DNA of 64,000 nt from Isoetes taiwanensis (GCA_021234155.1 JAJEKV010000056.1:7986575-8050574); one strand, 5' to 3'; counted from the first letter of the stretch, positions 1 through 10,619 are shown. Numbers and translations: made by a program. Notes: generated by a model from the letters alone, not told the origin.

Positions 1-216
1 GCAGCCGGGGTTAGCATCACTTTGTTAGCATTTGTAAGAGAAGGGTTTGATGTTGCCATCCGGTCTTCACTCACTTCTAAAAATCTTCAACCAATTGTGG
101 AACATATTTGTGATGCTTTTTCCATAAAGTCTGAAGTTTGTTTACAACCCGGGAGCGTTGTTGGACTCCCGCCACACAAACACCCTACCTTGAACCTCAA
201 AAGGGGTTGTTTGTGA
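1..216 (+). CDS. Unidentified protein fragment, open at the window edge
   Basis: The frame is open from base 1 to a stop at 214-216 and encodes about 71 residues. The composition looks like a real soluble protein (for example AFVREGFDVAIRSS and IVEHICDAFSIKSEVCLQPG), not low complexity. The start must lie outside the window. A second open stretch follows in the region 290-415 (reading ATYVLSLGPILAGDRLL), so this may be a decayed or multi-exon gene. I do not recognise the family. It could be a host gene cut up by the transposase relic to its right, or another transposon-encoded protein. Confidence 0.35.
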   Translation, partial: AAGVSITLLAFVREGFDVAIRSSLTSKNLQPIVEHICDAFSIKSEVCLQPGSVVGLPPHKHPTLNLKRGCL

Positions 217-755
217 AACCATTAGTCAGAGTATGGAAAGAGTACCCGAGTACTATGGACATACAGTTCGATCGACGACGAAAAGATACAAATCCACTTT
301 GAATCCTCAGAGGAAGCTACATATGTCCTTTCTCTTGGACCGATATTAGCCGGTGACAGATTGCTTGTCATGGAGCTCATTCCATGGCTTAATGGATTCA
401 AAATGGCGAAGATGGTATAGTTTATGTGAAAGAGCATCCAATGACTAATGCAAAACAGATGACATATCGAGGCGGTGGAAATGATTTTGTCGGCAAACTA
501 TGGCAGCAACTTGGGTGCTCTAACGCCTAAATTTAGTCAATATACTGAGCAAGGAATGGAGAAACGCCATCATGTTATTGGCCTCTCGACCGCCCCATTG
601 TTGATACGACTTTGACTGATGTACAAATTCAAATGTTATGAATATATGTATCAAAGTTTTTGTTCATTGCACTTGAGTACTCGTTTTCTTGTCTTTCTTA
701 TTGGTACAATTATGAGTGTGTATACATAATTAAGTGATCTTCATTTGCTTTGTAG

Positions 756-948
756 ATGAATGGACTGAAACACAAAAGACTATTAAGAAACTAAGAGATA
801 GAGTTCTGCTGCACCCAGAGGTAATACAAACCAACACAAGCTGCAAGTACATAGGGTTGGGGACCGATTATCGCCTCTATACTGCTGTTCCTGAACTTTG
901 GGAAAAGGTTGAGCAAATTGAAAATTATGAGGAACGAGCAACCATGAA
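756..948 (+). CDS. Exon-like fragment of an unidentified protein
   Basis: An open stretch is framed by a good acceptor (TTTGTAG before 756) and a plausible donor (ATGAAAG then GTATAT at 949). It reads DEWTETQKTIKKLRDRVLL, then a Tyr/Gly-rich stretch, then ELWEKVEQIENYEERATMKG. The charged, helix-prone composition is consistent with a coding exon. It may belong with the open stretch at 1-216 and the one near 1.9-2.2 kb, with a minus-strand transposase relic inserted between them. The product is unknown. The opposite strand here is also open, so strand assignment is uncertain. Confidence 0.3.
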
Positions 949-1880
949 AGGTATATTGGCAGCCTGTTCACATCTGTTTTTCCAACCTCCCAAAACACAC
1001 TTTCACAATCCGATTCCTTGGCCCTTAAAACTGCACAAGCTGTTTCTGCACCTGTCACTGGCATGCCATTTTGTTTTCTCTGCTCGCTCTCAAGCCACAA
1101 CTTTGCTATACCAGCCTCGCCATCATGTGTGCCTTTCCCATGGCCAGATCCAAAGAAATTCTATATCACTCGAATTTTATTTTCAACATGGTATCTACAG
1201 ATTCCATACGATGCCCGTGCAGATTTGAATTGAGATGCACAACCATCCGACCACACATAATGAAGGTTTATGTGTCCACCTCCATTATTCTTAAGCCACC
1301 CCAAATGTAATTTAAAACCATGTTGCACAAAATGAGTGTCATGCTTCCCCGTCATCCGAAACATAGAAATGCACTTTGTTTTTAGGCTTACCTTCTATTT
1401 TCATCATTGAAATATGGACCAAAATACTAATTTGATCGATTCCAATGCTCGGATTGCACTTCGTCCCCTCGGGTTTTGGTGTGTAGTTCTTTGCAAAGTC
1501 AACAACGGACAACACACTATTATCCCCGAGTTTCTCAACACATCTTTTAAACTGCTTTGCTCGCCAAGGTGTCTTTGTAAAGTTATGATCTCAGAAACTT
1601 AGCAAGCTGATTTTTCATGTTCTTTAACAAAACAGATGCTTTGTCATTCGATCAACTAATCTAAGCCTTCGGATGTGTACCTTTTTGGATGGCTCATTGA
1701 CATATGCATATACTTGCCGGTCCACATTCTCAATTCCATCTTCCTCGTTTGGACAGATGTCTAATTTCTTCACTCCACATTCATCACATTCGCCTTTTGA
1801 TGCATTTTAGTTTATGCCATTCATCCGCCTATTTCTGCAAACCTGTTGACCTCCACAAGATACTAACATTATCAAAAGTC
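783..1880 (-). pseudogene. DDE-type DNA transposase relic (SDG..SQFK / GSGHGKG type)
   Basis: Reading down the minus strand from about 1880 gives a Cys-rich start (CDECGVKKLDICPNE), then VVDFAKNYTPKPEG near 1.48 kb, HDTHFVQHGFKLHLGWL, YVWSDGCASQFKSA near 1.23 kb, and FGSGHGKGTHDGEAGIAKLW near 1.11 kb. This order (D in DFAxNY, D in SDGxASQFK, then SHGKG-like) matches an uncharacterised eukaryotic transposase family seen in animals and seed-free plants; that assignment comes from recalled motifs. Frame changes between segments show the gene is dead. No terminal inverted repeats could be assigned. Confidence 0.6.
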
Positions 1881-1904
1881 TTCTTGTTTGCTTGACATAC
1901 TCCA

Positions 1905-2174
1905 TTGTTTTGTTTGGGATGCACGCACAACGCAGCGGCGGAAGTGCAATTAACATGTAGGGATCTCCTTATATCATTGAAGGCCTTTCATGCGGATCGC
2001 TTGCTCATGTTTGACACAACAACATGTGTTTCTCTCCTTCAATTTCCTTATGCAATCGGGTTTCGGATACTTTCGACCGTCGGCGAATTTTGGTATCGGG
2101 ATTACGATATACAAACCGTTGATAAAGCTCGGACCGCAATAACAAAAGCATTAAAGACCATGTTAGCAAAATGA
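1905..2174 (+). CDS. Unidentified C-terminal protein fragment
   Basis: The reading frame ends in TGA at 2172-2174. Its last 65 or so residues look genuine (LLISLKAFHADRLLMF, then FRILSTVGEFWYRDYDIQTV, then ARTAITKALKTMLAK). It lies just past the upstream edge of the minus-strand transposase relic and may be the tail of the interrupted plus-strand gene represented at 1-216 and 756-948. No family is recognised. The proposed ATG at 1905 is arbitrary, because coding similarity seems to start only after about residue 15. Confidence 0.3.
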   Translation: MFCLGCTHNAAAEVQLTCRDLLISLKAFHADRLLMFDTTTCVSLLQFPYAIGFRILSTVGEFWYRDYDIQTVDKARTAITKALKTMLAK

Positions 2175-2700
2175 TGTCGGCAACCGGATGCCAAAAGAGT
2201 ATTGAACTATACTATTGTACAATTAATGTATGTTCTATGTACATAATTATGTCCATCCAACAGTTCCAATCGATGCATTCTTTCTCACATCTAATGTACA
2301 TCTAATGTACATCGGTACATCTAATGTACGATACAACAGTTCCAATCGAACATCCAATGTACATCCAATGTACATCTAATTAATGTTCCAATATTAGTAC
2401 ATCACATTAATGTTACAATATTAGTACAACTAATGTACATATGTCTGATTTGTTTGGCTTCATTACCTGAAAGTACACTAAAATGTAAAATGATGTAATT
2501 TTGATATTCAAGTACATGTAAATGCAAATTTGCATGGACATGTAAGTGTTAATGGATGTACATCCGAAAAGTACCTAATAGCACATCAACTTTGCAAGAT
2601 TTACGCTACTATGTAAACAATGTATAAATGTAAACAATGTAAAATGCAATACATTTCATGAAAACCATGTGTATTCATTAACGGTCACACTTTCGGACAT
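2175..2700. repeat. AT-rich spacer with short tandem GTACATCTAAT units
   Basis: No gene is seen. Between about 2275 and 2440 an 11-12-nt unit (ACATCTAATGT or ACATCCAATGT) recurs many times in loose tandem. The rest is AT-rich with scattered GTACAT words and resembles subterminal repeats of a DNA transposon. That would fit the transposase relic next to it, but no matching second terminus was found. Confidence 0.4.
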
Positions 2701-2769
2701 GAACTAGAATGTACAGAAGAAAGTCATGAAAGAATTTTGGAAGAAAACATAATCTCCAAAACTGAATTG

Positions 2770-3695
2770 ATTCAATTACAAGAGCAAACCTATGAGATAT
2801 CAAGGTATTGTATTGCTTGTGTTCTCCTCTTCATGACATCTCTAACCTTTGGTGAAACTTTGGTATTGTCAAGCCAAAATTCCACGAACGACATTTGATT
2901 GAATCATCGATTCTATTTGATCTTGGCATCCTTCCCGCCAAAGCCCATACATTTGCTCCACTTAATGACATTATCTTCCTTCTTGCTCCAGGCTTTGGAT
3001 AAATTTCTTGGTCAGTATCTTTAGCAATTTTGAAGAAACATTCTTGTTTATATCTCCTTTTTTCCAACAATCATTGATAACAATGAATGTTTTGCAGCCA
3101 ATTTATCTTTGCTATTAGCGGACTTTACTTCTTGAAGTCCATCTTTCAAGTTTCGATCATTGATTTTATAACAATAACTTCGAAGGATTTCCAATTACGG
3201 GTTCGAAAACGTAAAAAAGCATGTCATCTTGCAACAAACGATCACAAAAACTAATCTTTGATCCGGGCGGAAGCGTTTGCCAAGAATCGAGGATGCAATC
3301 CACCGACCACAACACGCCAACACGGCGTGGCGTTAAAATACTATCTTTATTTATTTTGTGGCATAACACCGCCAATGTCGGCATACTTGCGCTTAGAACC
3401 ATCACTTCCATTGGAATTCTCACCCTCCATGAACAGATTGAAATTGATTTGTATTTCTTGTAGATTCAATTGGCATGTGTTTGCTTCTGGAATTCGTTCG
3501 GTGTTCGTCCTGTGAAAGGGGGGAATTTCGGAAAGGGAGGGACGGATCCATTCGAATTGGTTCGATGGTTCGGTGGTTAACCAAGAATTTCGGGGGGAAT
3601 GTCAGGGATGATCTTGCAATCATTGCATATCTGACACAAAACGACAAACCATAGTATCTTGATGTACATCTAAAATGTACCCCAAAAAAGCACAA
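2770..3695 (-). pseudogene. Minus-strand coding relic, possibly the 5' part of the transposase
   Basis: Three open minus-strand segments overlap or abut (3695-3420, 3423-3166, 3070-2831). The middle one reads WSVDCILDSWQTLPPGSK and later DDMLFYVFEPVIGNPSKLL. The last changes frame into a stretch reading FVEFWLDNTKVSPKVRDVMK near 2.85 kb. A phrase of the type 'FxxDNTxxSPxxRxxxK' upstream of DFAxNY is what I would expect from the N-terminal half of this transposase family. The link is inference. Several frameshifts and stops are present. Confidence 0.3.
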
Positions 3696-3699
3696 ATTT

Positions 3700-5140
3700 G
3701 TCCTTCAATTCAGTACGATGTACGTACACCCTTTCATGCTTTTACCCGGGAATGAGTTGTTTTGCGTTGAAACAGCCTGGTGTGCCGTGCAGTGGCGAGC
3801 CAATTGTTTCATCGCAAAACATCAAGCTCTTGTTTTTTCTTTACATAAAAGGTCAAAACGATGACATTTTAGCCTATCCAAAGTGCAAGCAAAGAACTAT
3901 TATCTGTTTAAATGTTGGTAGAAAGGGGATGATGTCGTCGTCTTGACTTTTATGACATTGTAACATTTGAACATGTTAGATTAACACAGGCAGCCCAAAA
4001 TAAAAAGGTTTAGCATTGCTATTGCCCAAAAGTGTCCCTATGTTGTCTTTGATAAAAATTAGAACTTATAAACTTCTGCGTTTTTGGTTTGGTATTTGGG
4101 AATCAGTGGTTAGGACTATGATTTTGATGCCGTATTGTATAAAAAAGGATATATTTTGGCATGTTTGAGCAGCTTGTTTCCATTTAGTGGTCTAGTTTCT
4201 AATTTTAATGTGTTTGCAAGTTTATTGTTGGCTATTTTTCATGCTAAATTGTGGGGCGTCGATAGCGTTTCACGTCACTTCCTTTTTCGAGGCTGGGCTC
4301 CCTGTTTTTTGCAGGTGCGGCGGAGCAGAGGAGGCGCAGGCATCGTTGAAGCCAAGAAGGGCTCTTGGTTGTTGCCAAACAGTGGCAAAAGGACGTTGCT
4401 GATTGTTGGCAAACAGTGGCAAATTGATTCTGGCAGAGCAGGGGCGGGCAGTCCTATTGTTGGATAGTTTGGCTGTGTTCGTGGATCCAATAGAGCTATA
4501 TTTCCTGCAAAGTTATGGCAAGGCTTAGATTGTGCCGACAGGAGGCCTTGTAGATTGTGGCATCAACCACAAAACCCTGCTTTCCTCTTGGTTCGAACCT
4601 TCAATAAGGAAGTGGAACAGATTTGGGCCGAGAGTTAAACTGCATGTGCTAGTTTGTGAGCAAAGTTTCGAGCCCATAGGAAAATTCCGATCTCTGTTTG
4701 GAGCACAAAAGAAAGCTCTGTTCTGATCTCTGTTCCGATCTCTGTTCTGATCTGGCGCAGGTGGGCGCAGGTGATTTCGATCTCTGTTCTGGCGCAGGTG
4801 GGCGCAGGTGGGCGCTTCTGGGTTTGCATGCAGGTGGAGCAGGGGATTGGTTCCGGCAGGATAGAGCAGGTAGAGCAGGGGATGCCAGCAGGGCCTGCTG
4901 TTCGGAGGGCGGACGCAAGGTGGCTATGGTTTAAGCCCATACCTTTGCACCATGGGTTTGAAAAGGACCTTAGAAAGTGGCAGAGGATTTTCCTGCCAAA
5001 AAGATGTTAGCTATTGATTTAGTATGATGCTCTAGATATGCGATATGCTGGAGATCAATGGTTCATATTCAGTCTTAAAAACAAATCCCATAAACCCTTG
5101 AAAATACATTATATAACATCTATTCGAATCATAATATTCT
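3700..5140. other. No gene recognised; low-complexity tract at 4.69-4.91 kb
   Basis: No coding region I can support. From about 4690 to 4910 the sequence is built of short repeated words: GATCTCTGTTC (several copies), GGCGCAGGTG (several copies) and AGCAGGGGAT. These make long but meaningless reading frames on both strands. The rest is unremarkable AT-rich DNA. Confidence 0.4.
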
Positions 5141-5201
5141 CATGTTCTTCGATAGGAATACAGTTAACATTGCCGGTGTAACAAAAAGATATTTAAATCT
5201 T

Positions 5202-5271
5202 GCGCAGCCGGGGAATCGAACCCCGGTCAGTACCGTGGGAGGGTACTATGATACCACTACACCAGCTGCGC
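5202..5271 (-). tRNA. tRNA-Gly (anticodon CCC)
   Basis: The minus strand folds as a complete tRNA. The acceptor stem is GCGCAGC paired with GCTGCGC. The D arm contains GGTGTAGTGGTATC, which also serves as the A box. The anticodon stem-loop is GTACC-CTCCCAC-GGTAC with anticodon CCC. The T arm CCGGG-GTTCGATT-CCCGG holds the B box GTTCGATTC. No intron and no encoded CCA. A run of five T (plus-strand AAAAA at about 5183-5187) some 15 nt downstream can serve as the Pol III terminator. It sits at the edge of a segmental duplication whose other unit holds a decayed copy near 8.14 kb. Confidence 0.95.
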
Positions 5272-6764
5272 TCATGCATGTTTTGGCATTCGATTGTTTA
5301 AGACATGGTTTTTCTCTTGAGTAAATTTTTTTTTGTGGTTGCTGCTGCTACTCGGGAAGCATCTTACATGCATATGCTGTGAGCTGCGAAGCATTCCTCG
5401 GTGTGACAGACATGGTCATCAACTCGTGAGTATCCTTTAAATTCTATTTTCCTCCTTCCAGAAGAGTCACTGTTTTTATTATTGCGTAAGAAATTCATGT
5501 ATATGTCCGGCTACCTTTTTCAATACTTTGGGCAGTTTTGGCAGACGTTTTTTTTCAAAAGATCATCTTTTCTAGCACTGCTTCTGAGGGAGCATCTTAG
5601 GTGCATGTCCTATGCGCTCCAGCTGGTGAGCATCCCGCTGTTTGGAGCAATATATTGCCAAATGCAGAAAACCTTGCAGGTTTTAAACTCCATTCTCCAG
5701 ACTAGCTCCCTTCTAGAAGAGCAATTGTCTTGTCCCACGCAAGTTATTTGCTATCATTATTTTCATCTTTAGCAATTCATTGGCTCAGACGAAATTTTAT
5801 TTTATTTTGCATAAGTTGGCAGAGCGCTAGGTCATGATAGAAGTTATTGGAGGCAGGCTCTAGATGACAGAAATTATTGGGTCTTGCTGAGGCAGGTTCT
5901 AGATGAGCTATAGGCAGACTTATCTTTTGAGCACCCACTACATAAGTTCGTATCATTTTATAATCTCAAGTAAATTGAGCATAAATAAGCCAATTCTAAG
6001 AAATTAATCCAAGAACTTCTGGTTTATAATGGTTCTCTTATCCATTTGCATAATTTACATTCATGTAGAATATTCAATAGGGAAAAAGTGGTCAATGCAT
6101 GTTTTCCCATTTTGCCCTGTTGGTTCTGTGACGTGCACCTGTTTACTTTTGGATCAATAGGAAATCCCAATGTAGCTTGAAAAAAAGCTGCATTCATGTG
6201 GTCTGCTTAAGATGTATTTTAGAAGAATCGTATTTTCCTGCAAAAGTAAGATAGCGAGCTAGTCAAGCTTTTCTCATCTGATCAGCAACCACACAAACAA
6301 ATTAACTAAGATTGTGAACATTTTTTTCAGTTTCCATTTTCAAAAGCTGAACAGAGCAGCCTAGTGTATCATTGGAAGTGTTCACTAAGCCAACCTTTAG
6401 AAAAGAATTGCTGCTTTACTAGATGCATTTGAATAAACAGTTAAATACAGTAAATTCAAAACTGCTACTTAAATAATTATCCTATTCTTGCTTTCTATGC
6501 ACAAGAAATATTTCCAATGAATCATTTGCATTCCTGAGAAACTCATACGAGCAATTGCTTAAAACATTTATCACATATATTCAACTGTCAAATATCATGT
6601 TTGCTTTGTTAGTATTGCTACTGCAGAGCACTAGCACTTATGAATTGATCATTGGCATTGGTAGAAACCATGTAATTAAAGTCAATTTAGTACATCTTAC
6701 AAGGAGTTTGAAAGCAATTTTGCAAGTTAAAAATCAATATCCACAATTGAGAGAATAATTGAGC

Positions 6765-6995
6765 ATTTGACAGGACAAAGTTGCTGGGCAAGTCTAAGCA
6801 GGAAACGTCGCTGGATGCAGATGGAGATGATGAAGAAGTGTCTCTTTTGAATACAATCACATCTTCTTCTATTCATTGCCGTCACTGACCTTACAAACTC
6901 TAAAACGATTGCAGCCATGTTTGTGACTATGTTTGCTGCCATGCTGTTGCATCTGTATTTGCATACGCATGAAAGGAGCTGTATATTTAGTCATT
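6765..6995 (-). pseudogene. Relic of the small Ser-rich protein gene (unit 1)
   Basis: The sequence GCTGCCATGCTGTTGCATCTG followed by GCTGTATATTTAG resembles the coding strand complement of the intact gene 600 bp away (the region encoding KYTTSFLQMQQHSSRR). The upstream GACAAxxTTGCTGGGC block is also shared. The reading frame is lost. A corresponding shorter relic lies near 9.48-9.56 kb in unit 2, so the relic existed before the segment duplicated. Confidence 0.5.
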
Positions 6996-7338
6996 CTTGT
7001 GAAAGAAAATACAACCCATTGAGTTAGAAGATCTGCTTAGGAGCAGGTTGTTATGTCTTTAACACCATCCTTTCTTCTTCCATCCTTTCTTCTTTGGCAT
7101 TAACAACCATACTAATAATTATGGATTGATCATGACACACCCTTCAATTGAGATAAGAAATGATGCAAGAAATATTTAATGTCAACAAAGAGGGGATATC
7201 ATTGCATGATTGCAGCGTTCAGTTAAAGAAAATATTCACAATCCGCACTAATTAGATTGACTGTGCATTTGACAAGACAAAATTTGCTGGGCCAAAACTC
7301 AGGGAGCATTACTGGATCCAGCTCTTACACAGATCATT

Positions 7339-7599
7339 TCAACCCTGAGACGATAGTGAGCTTTTGTTCTTTGTAGTTGCAGATGATGAAGAAGAAGAAG
7401 AAGCAGCAGATGATGATGATGAAGAAGAATGAGAAGGAGATGTGATCTTATTCAAAAGAGAGACTACTGATCCTGCCAGTTCTGAAGCAATTGCAGCCTT
7501 GATCTGGCCACGTTTATAAATCCTTCTGCTGCTATGCTGCTGCATTTGCAAGAAAGAAGTTGTATATTTAGATCCTGCTGCTGCGGCTGCCATGTTCAT
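7339..7599 (-). CDS. Small basic Ser-rich plant protein, copy 1 (86 aa)
   Basis: The ATG at 7599 (MNMAAAAAGSKY) gives 86 residues. Layout: an Ala-rich start, a basic middle (RRIYKRGQIKAAIASELAGS) predicted to be amphipathic, then a Ser/Ala homopolymer tail encoded by GAT/GAA-type trinucleotide repeats on the plus strand. No signal peptide or membrane segment. The KRGQIKAxI core resembles small uncharacterised plant proteins; I cannot name a function. A near-identical 90-aa paralogue is encoded at 9906-10178, and conservation of the core in both copies while flanks drift argues that both are, or were, under selection. Confidence 0.65.
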   Translation of the reverse strand: MNMAAAAAGSKYTTSFLQMQQHSSRRIYKRGQIKAAIASELAGSVVSLLNKITSPSHSSSSSSSAASSSSSSSATTKNKSSLSSQG

Positions 7600-7644
7600 C
7601 AAAAGAAACCAACCTGTTTTTGAAGATCAAATGTCTGCGTGGGG

Positions 7645-7659
7645 CTCTTTATAGTAAAG
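7645..7659 (-). promoter_or_regulatory. TATA-type core promoter of small Ser-rich gene, copy 1
   Basis: The minus strand reads ACTATAAAGAG about 50 bp upstream of the ATG. The same element and its GGGGCTC neighbour are kept at the same distance in copy 2 (10226-10237), as is an upstream GCGGCTTCAAAG block. Conservation within otherwise diverged flanks supports a real promoter. The implied 5' leader is very short, about 20 nt. Confidence 0.6.
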
Positions 7660-8135
7660 CACTTGCGGCTTCAAAGGGCGGCTTATATAAAACTTTGAAA
7701 ATTGGAAGAGAGTGGCGGCATGGCTGAGATATTTTGCGCACTGGGTTTCAACTTTGACCCCGTTGTCAACATTACATTTACAGCGCAGTTGGGACATTGT
7801 AATTGTAAATTTTACATTTCAAAACGAGTTAATTGGCCACTCATGACACTATAATATCTAAGCATTGATTGGCTATGACTTTTTGCTTGCCTTCTTCCAT
7901 GACCTGGTCTGCACAATGATTCTGGTCCTTTACTCATATATGGCATAACATGTTCTTCTAGGATTCAATATGAAAATTTCCGTCAAGTTGCACTGCACAT
8001 TATAAGATATTTCAGCATTCATCTATGTTGCGCTTCCTTTACACTTGCAAGTTTAGGGCAACTTGTTCGATAGATTAACTTACCATTGAAATTAACAGTG
8101 GCAACGGTTGTCGTGTACAGAAAAGTGAAGATCTT
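7660..8135. other. Upstream spacer between duplication units
   Basis: Nothing is recognised beyond the promoter-proximal GCGGCTTCAAAG and GGCGGCTTATATAAAAC blocks near 7.67-7.70 kb, which are shared with copy 2. Confidence 0.3.
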
Positions 8136-8186
8136 GAGCAGCCTGGAAATCAAAATACCGTGGGAGGGTACTGCATCAGCTGCGCT
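8136..8186 (-). pseudogene. Decayed tRNA-Gly (CCC) relic
   Basis: The minus strand retains AGCGCAGCTGATGCAG, then GTACCCTCCCACGGTA (complete anticodon loop CTCCCAC). The D loop is shortened and the T arm is mutated (GTTCGATT is lost). It occupies the position in duplication unit 2 that corresponds to the intact tRNA-Gly of unit 1. Confidence 0.8.
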
Positions 8187-9905
8187 GTAACAAGGACGCA
8201 ACAAGGCTTTAGTTTTATTTAATCTACATAACAACGGATGGACGGAGAGGTAAGATAATTTAAACCTTAAGATATGAGAAATATCAGAGTGGTACTTTTG
8301 CCTAGTTCAATTTGAGAGTGTTTGCCAGACGTTGTGCAGCCAAAGTTGAAGATTTTGTCCTTCCATAAGATGCACATTTTTCTCATGTTCTCTGCTTTTA
8401 CCTAGGAAGCATCTTAGGTGCATGTGCTATGTGCTCCAGCTGGGGAGCATTTCTCCTTTACCAGACATGTTCAAGTAGTGGTTACTTTTGTCCAATTAGT
8501 ACCTTGCAAGCCTTTGTTTCCGACTTCGAGAAAAACATTTCGTCCCTTCAAAGATTTTGTCTTCCTTATTGCGTAAGAAATTCGTCTATAAGTCTGGCTA
8601 CCTTTGCCGAGTGTATAAATGTTACTCTGCTCAGTATTGCCAGACATTAGATTATTCCTTTCAAGAAATTGCATTTTTCTAGGCTGCTTCTGAGGAGCAT
8701 CTTATGCATGTGCTGGGTGCTCCAGCTGTTTGGGAAACATGGGGCCAACATATGCCAAATGCATTTTTCTCAATACGCAACTAACTCCCTTTAGAAGAGC
8801 ATTGCCTTGTGCTTTGCACATTACTTGCTGTCATTATTTTCATCTTTAGCACCTCATTGTCTCAGAAGACAAAATTTAAGTTTATTGTGTGCAAGTTGGC
8901 AAATGCAAGGTCACGACGGAAGGTATTGTGTTTCGCGTGGGAGGGATTTAGTTGAACCATGGGAGGCTTATGGTTTGGCCTGCTAAGTTAGTATCATCTA
9001 ACATCTCAAGCAATATGTTAAAAAATAAGAAGTAAAATAAGCATCATAGCTTTTGCTACTTGAGGTTTACCGTAGAAAAATCCTATTTCCTGCAGATGTC
9101 AGGCAGCCAATCAAGCTTTTTTCATTTGACTAGCAACTAAAACAAATGAACAAGTTAAAGGCTGAACAGAGCAGCCTAGTGGAGCGTTCGCTTAAGCCAG
9201 CCGTTAAAGAGAGTTACTGCATTGCTAGATGCGTTTGAATACATTGTTTAAATGAAACAAAAACTGCTCCATTTCCATGTGTCATAGATAAATTTCTGCT
9301 GTCTATGCACAAAAAATATTTTCTATGAATCACTTGCACTCGAGATTGTTTCAAGGGCATGAATGAGGTAGTTGTCTGGAGTAACGAGAAGCAGAAATCC
9401 GAGAAGAGCCTTCATTAAGTTTCAGATATGAGCAATGGCTTAAAACATTCATCACATATGTTCAGCTGTCAAATATCATGCTTGCTTCTTTGGTAGTGTT
9501 TGCTACTATGCTCTTGCATCTGTTTTTGCATATGCATGAAAGAATCTATTTCTGTTGTAGCCAACCCGCTTCAGTTAGAAGATCTGCGTATAGCAGGGTA
9601 TCATATCTTTAATATCTTCCCCTTTTTTTTTTGGTATTAATAACCACTAATATTCATGGACTGATCATTACAGAGCCATGTTTGAGATATTGAATATCAT
9701 GTCACAAGACACAAGAGATATTTAATGTCAACAAAGAGAGGACATAAGATGATTGCAATATTCATCTTTAAAAGAAAATACTCAAAATCCACATTAATCA
9801 GACTGACTCAAACTCAATGAGGCAAATAGGGAATTTGCAAGACAAAATTTGCTGCCTGAAACCAAGGAGCATAGCCCAGAAGACAATCTATCATGAGCGA
9901 AATCC

Positions 9906-10178
9906 TCAACTGTGATGGCTCTTGTTGTTTGTAATTTGATGGTGTACAGATGATGATGATGATGATGATGAAGAAGAAGAAGAAGAAGCAGATGAATGAG
10001 AAGGAGATGTGATCTTGCTCAAAAGAGAGACTACTGATCCTGCCAGATCTGAAGCAATTGCAGCCTTGATCTGGCCACGTTTATGAATCCTTTTGCTGCT
10101 GTGTTGCTGCATTTTCATTTGCATTTGCACAAACGAAGCTGTATATTTAGATCCTGCTGCAGCGGCTGCCATGTTCAT
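9906..10178 (-). CDS. Small basic Ser-rich plant protein, copy 2 (90 aa)
   Basis: The ATG at 10178 (MNMAAAAAGSKY) gives 90 residues. It matches copy 1 through the core (KRGQIKAAIASDLAGSVVSL) and differs mainly by an extra QMKMQQ repeat near residue 20 and by the length of the Ser run, which is encoded by a trinucleotide array at about 9948-9990. Function unknown; see copy 1. Expansion or contraction of the Ser-coding microsatellite is the main difference between the two proteins. Confidence 0.65.
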   Translation of the reverse strand: MNMAAAAAGSKYTASFVQMQMKMQQHSSKRIHKRGQIKAAIASDLAGSVVSLLSKITSPSHSSASSSSSSSSSSSSSVHHQITNNKSHHS

Positions 10179-10225
10179 AAGAAAAACCAACCTGTTTTTT
10201 GAAGATAAATGATCTGCTTGGGGGG

Positions 10226-10237
10226 CTCTTTATAGTC
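10226..10237 (-). promoter_or_regulatory. TATA-type core promoter of small Ser-rich gene, copy 2
   Basis: The minus strand reads GACTATAAAGAG about 48 bp upstream of the ATG, flanked by GCCCCC. It matches copy 1 in sequence and spacing. Confidence 0.6.
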
Positions 10238-10585
10238 TTAAAGTAGTTGCGGCTTCAAAGCGGCGGCTTATCAAACATAGGCCTACATATAAAACTTCGA
10301 AAATCATAAGAAATAGTGGCGGCATGGCTGCCTCGTTGTCAGATATTTTCATTTTTAAAATTTCAGCCCCGTGAACAATACATTTACAGCCATCATTTCA
10401 CATTTTAAGTTCCAACAAGTTGACATTGTCCACATTTCAATCCACTACAAGTTGATTGGATGCTCTTGATATCTATGACATTGGCTATGACTTTTCCCTG
10501 GCTTTATCCGTGAGCTGATCTGCATAATGATATTTTTTCATCCTTCATAAATGCGACATAACATGTTATCTACTCATCAAGATTC

Positions 10586-10586
10586 C

Positions 10587-10619
<33 letters not shown>

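Larger units (their letters stand above)
5202..7970. repeat. Segmental tandem duplication, unit 1
   Basis: This stretch matches 8136-10585 in the same order and orientation. Shared landmarks are the tRNA-Gly, a GGAGCATCTTAGGTGCATG block (near 5.59 kb; near 8.41 and 8.70 kb in unit 2), a relic of the small Ser-rich gene, the intact Ser-rich gene with its TATA region, and the downstream GGCATAACATGTT or CGACATAACATGTT end. Spacers have diverged and carry indels. Apart from the tRNA, the relic and the intact gene, no other gene is seen between 5272 and 7338. Confidence 0.75.
8136..10585. repeat. Segmental tandem duplication, unit 2
   Basis: Second copy of the 5202-7970 segment, same order and orientation (see the unit 1 entry). 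It contains the decayed tRNA, a short relic of the Ser-rich gene at about 9470-9560, and the intact second Ser-rich gene. It ends just before a long A run (about 10587-10617). No other gene is seen from 8187 to 9905. Confidence 0.75.

Noticed and set aside
2275-2440. Short regularly spaced repeats that could be taken for a CRISPR array
   Set aside because: The units are adjacent and degenerate without unique spacers, in plant nuclear DNA next to a transposase relic.
4635-5010. Overlapping frames on both strands rich in EQRS/TEIRTE
   Set aside because: They come from GATCTCTGTTC and GGCGCAGGTG repeats; low complexity.
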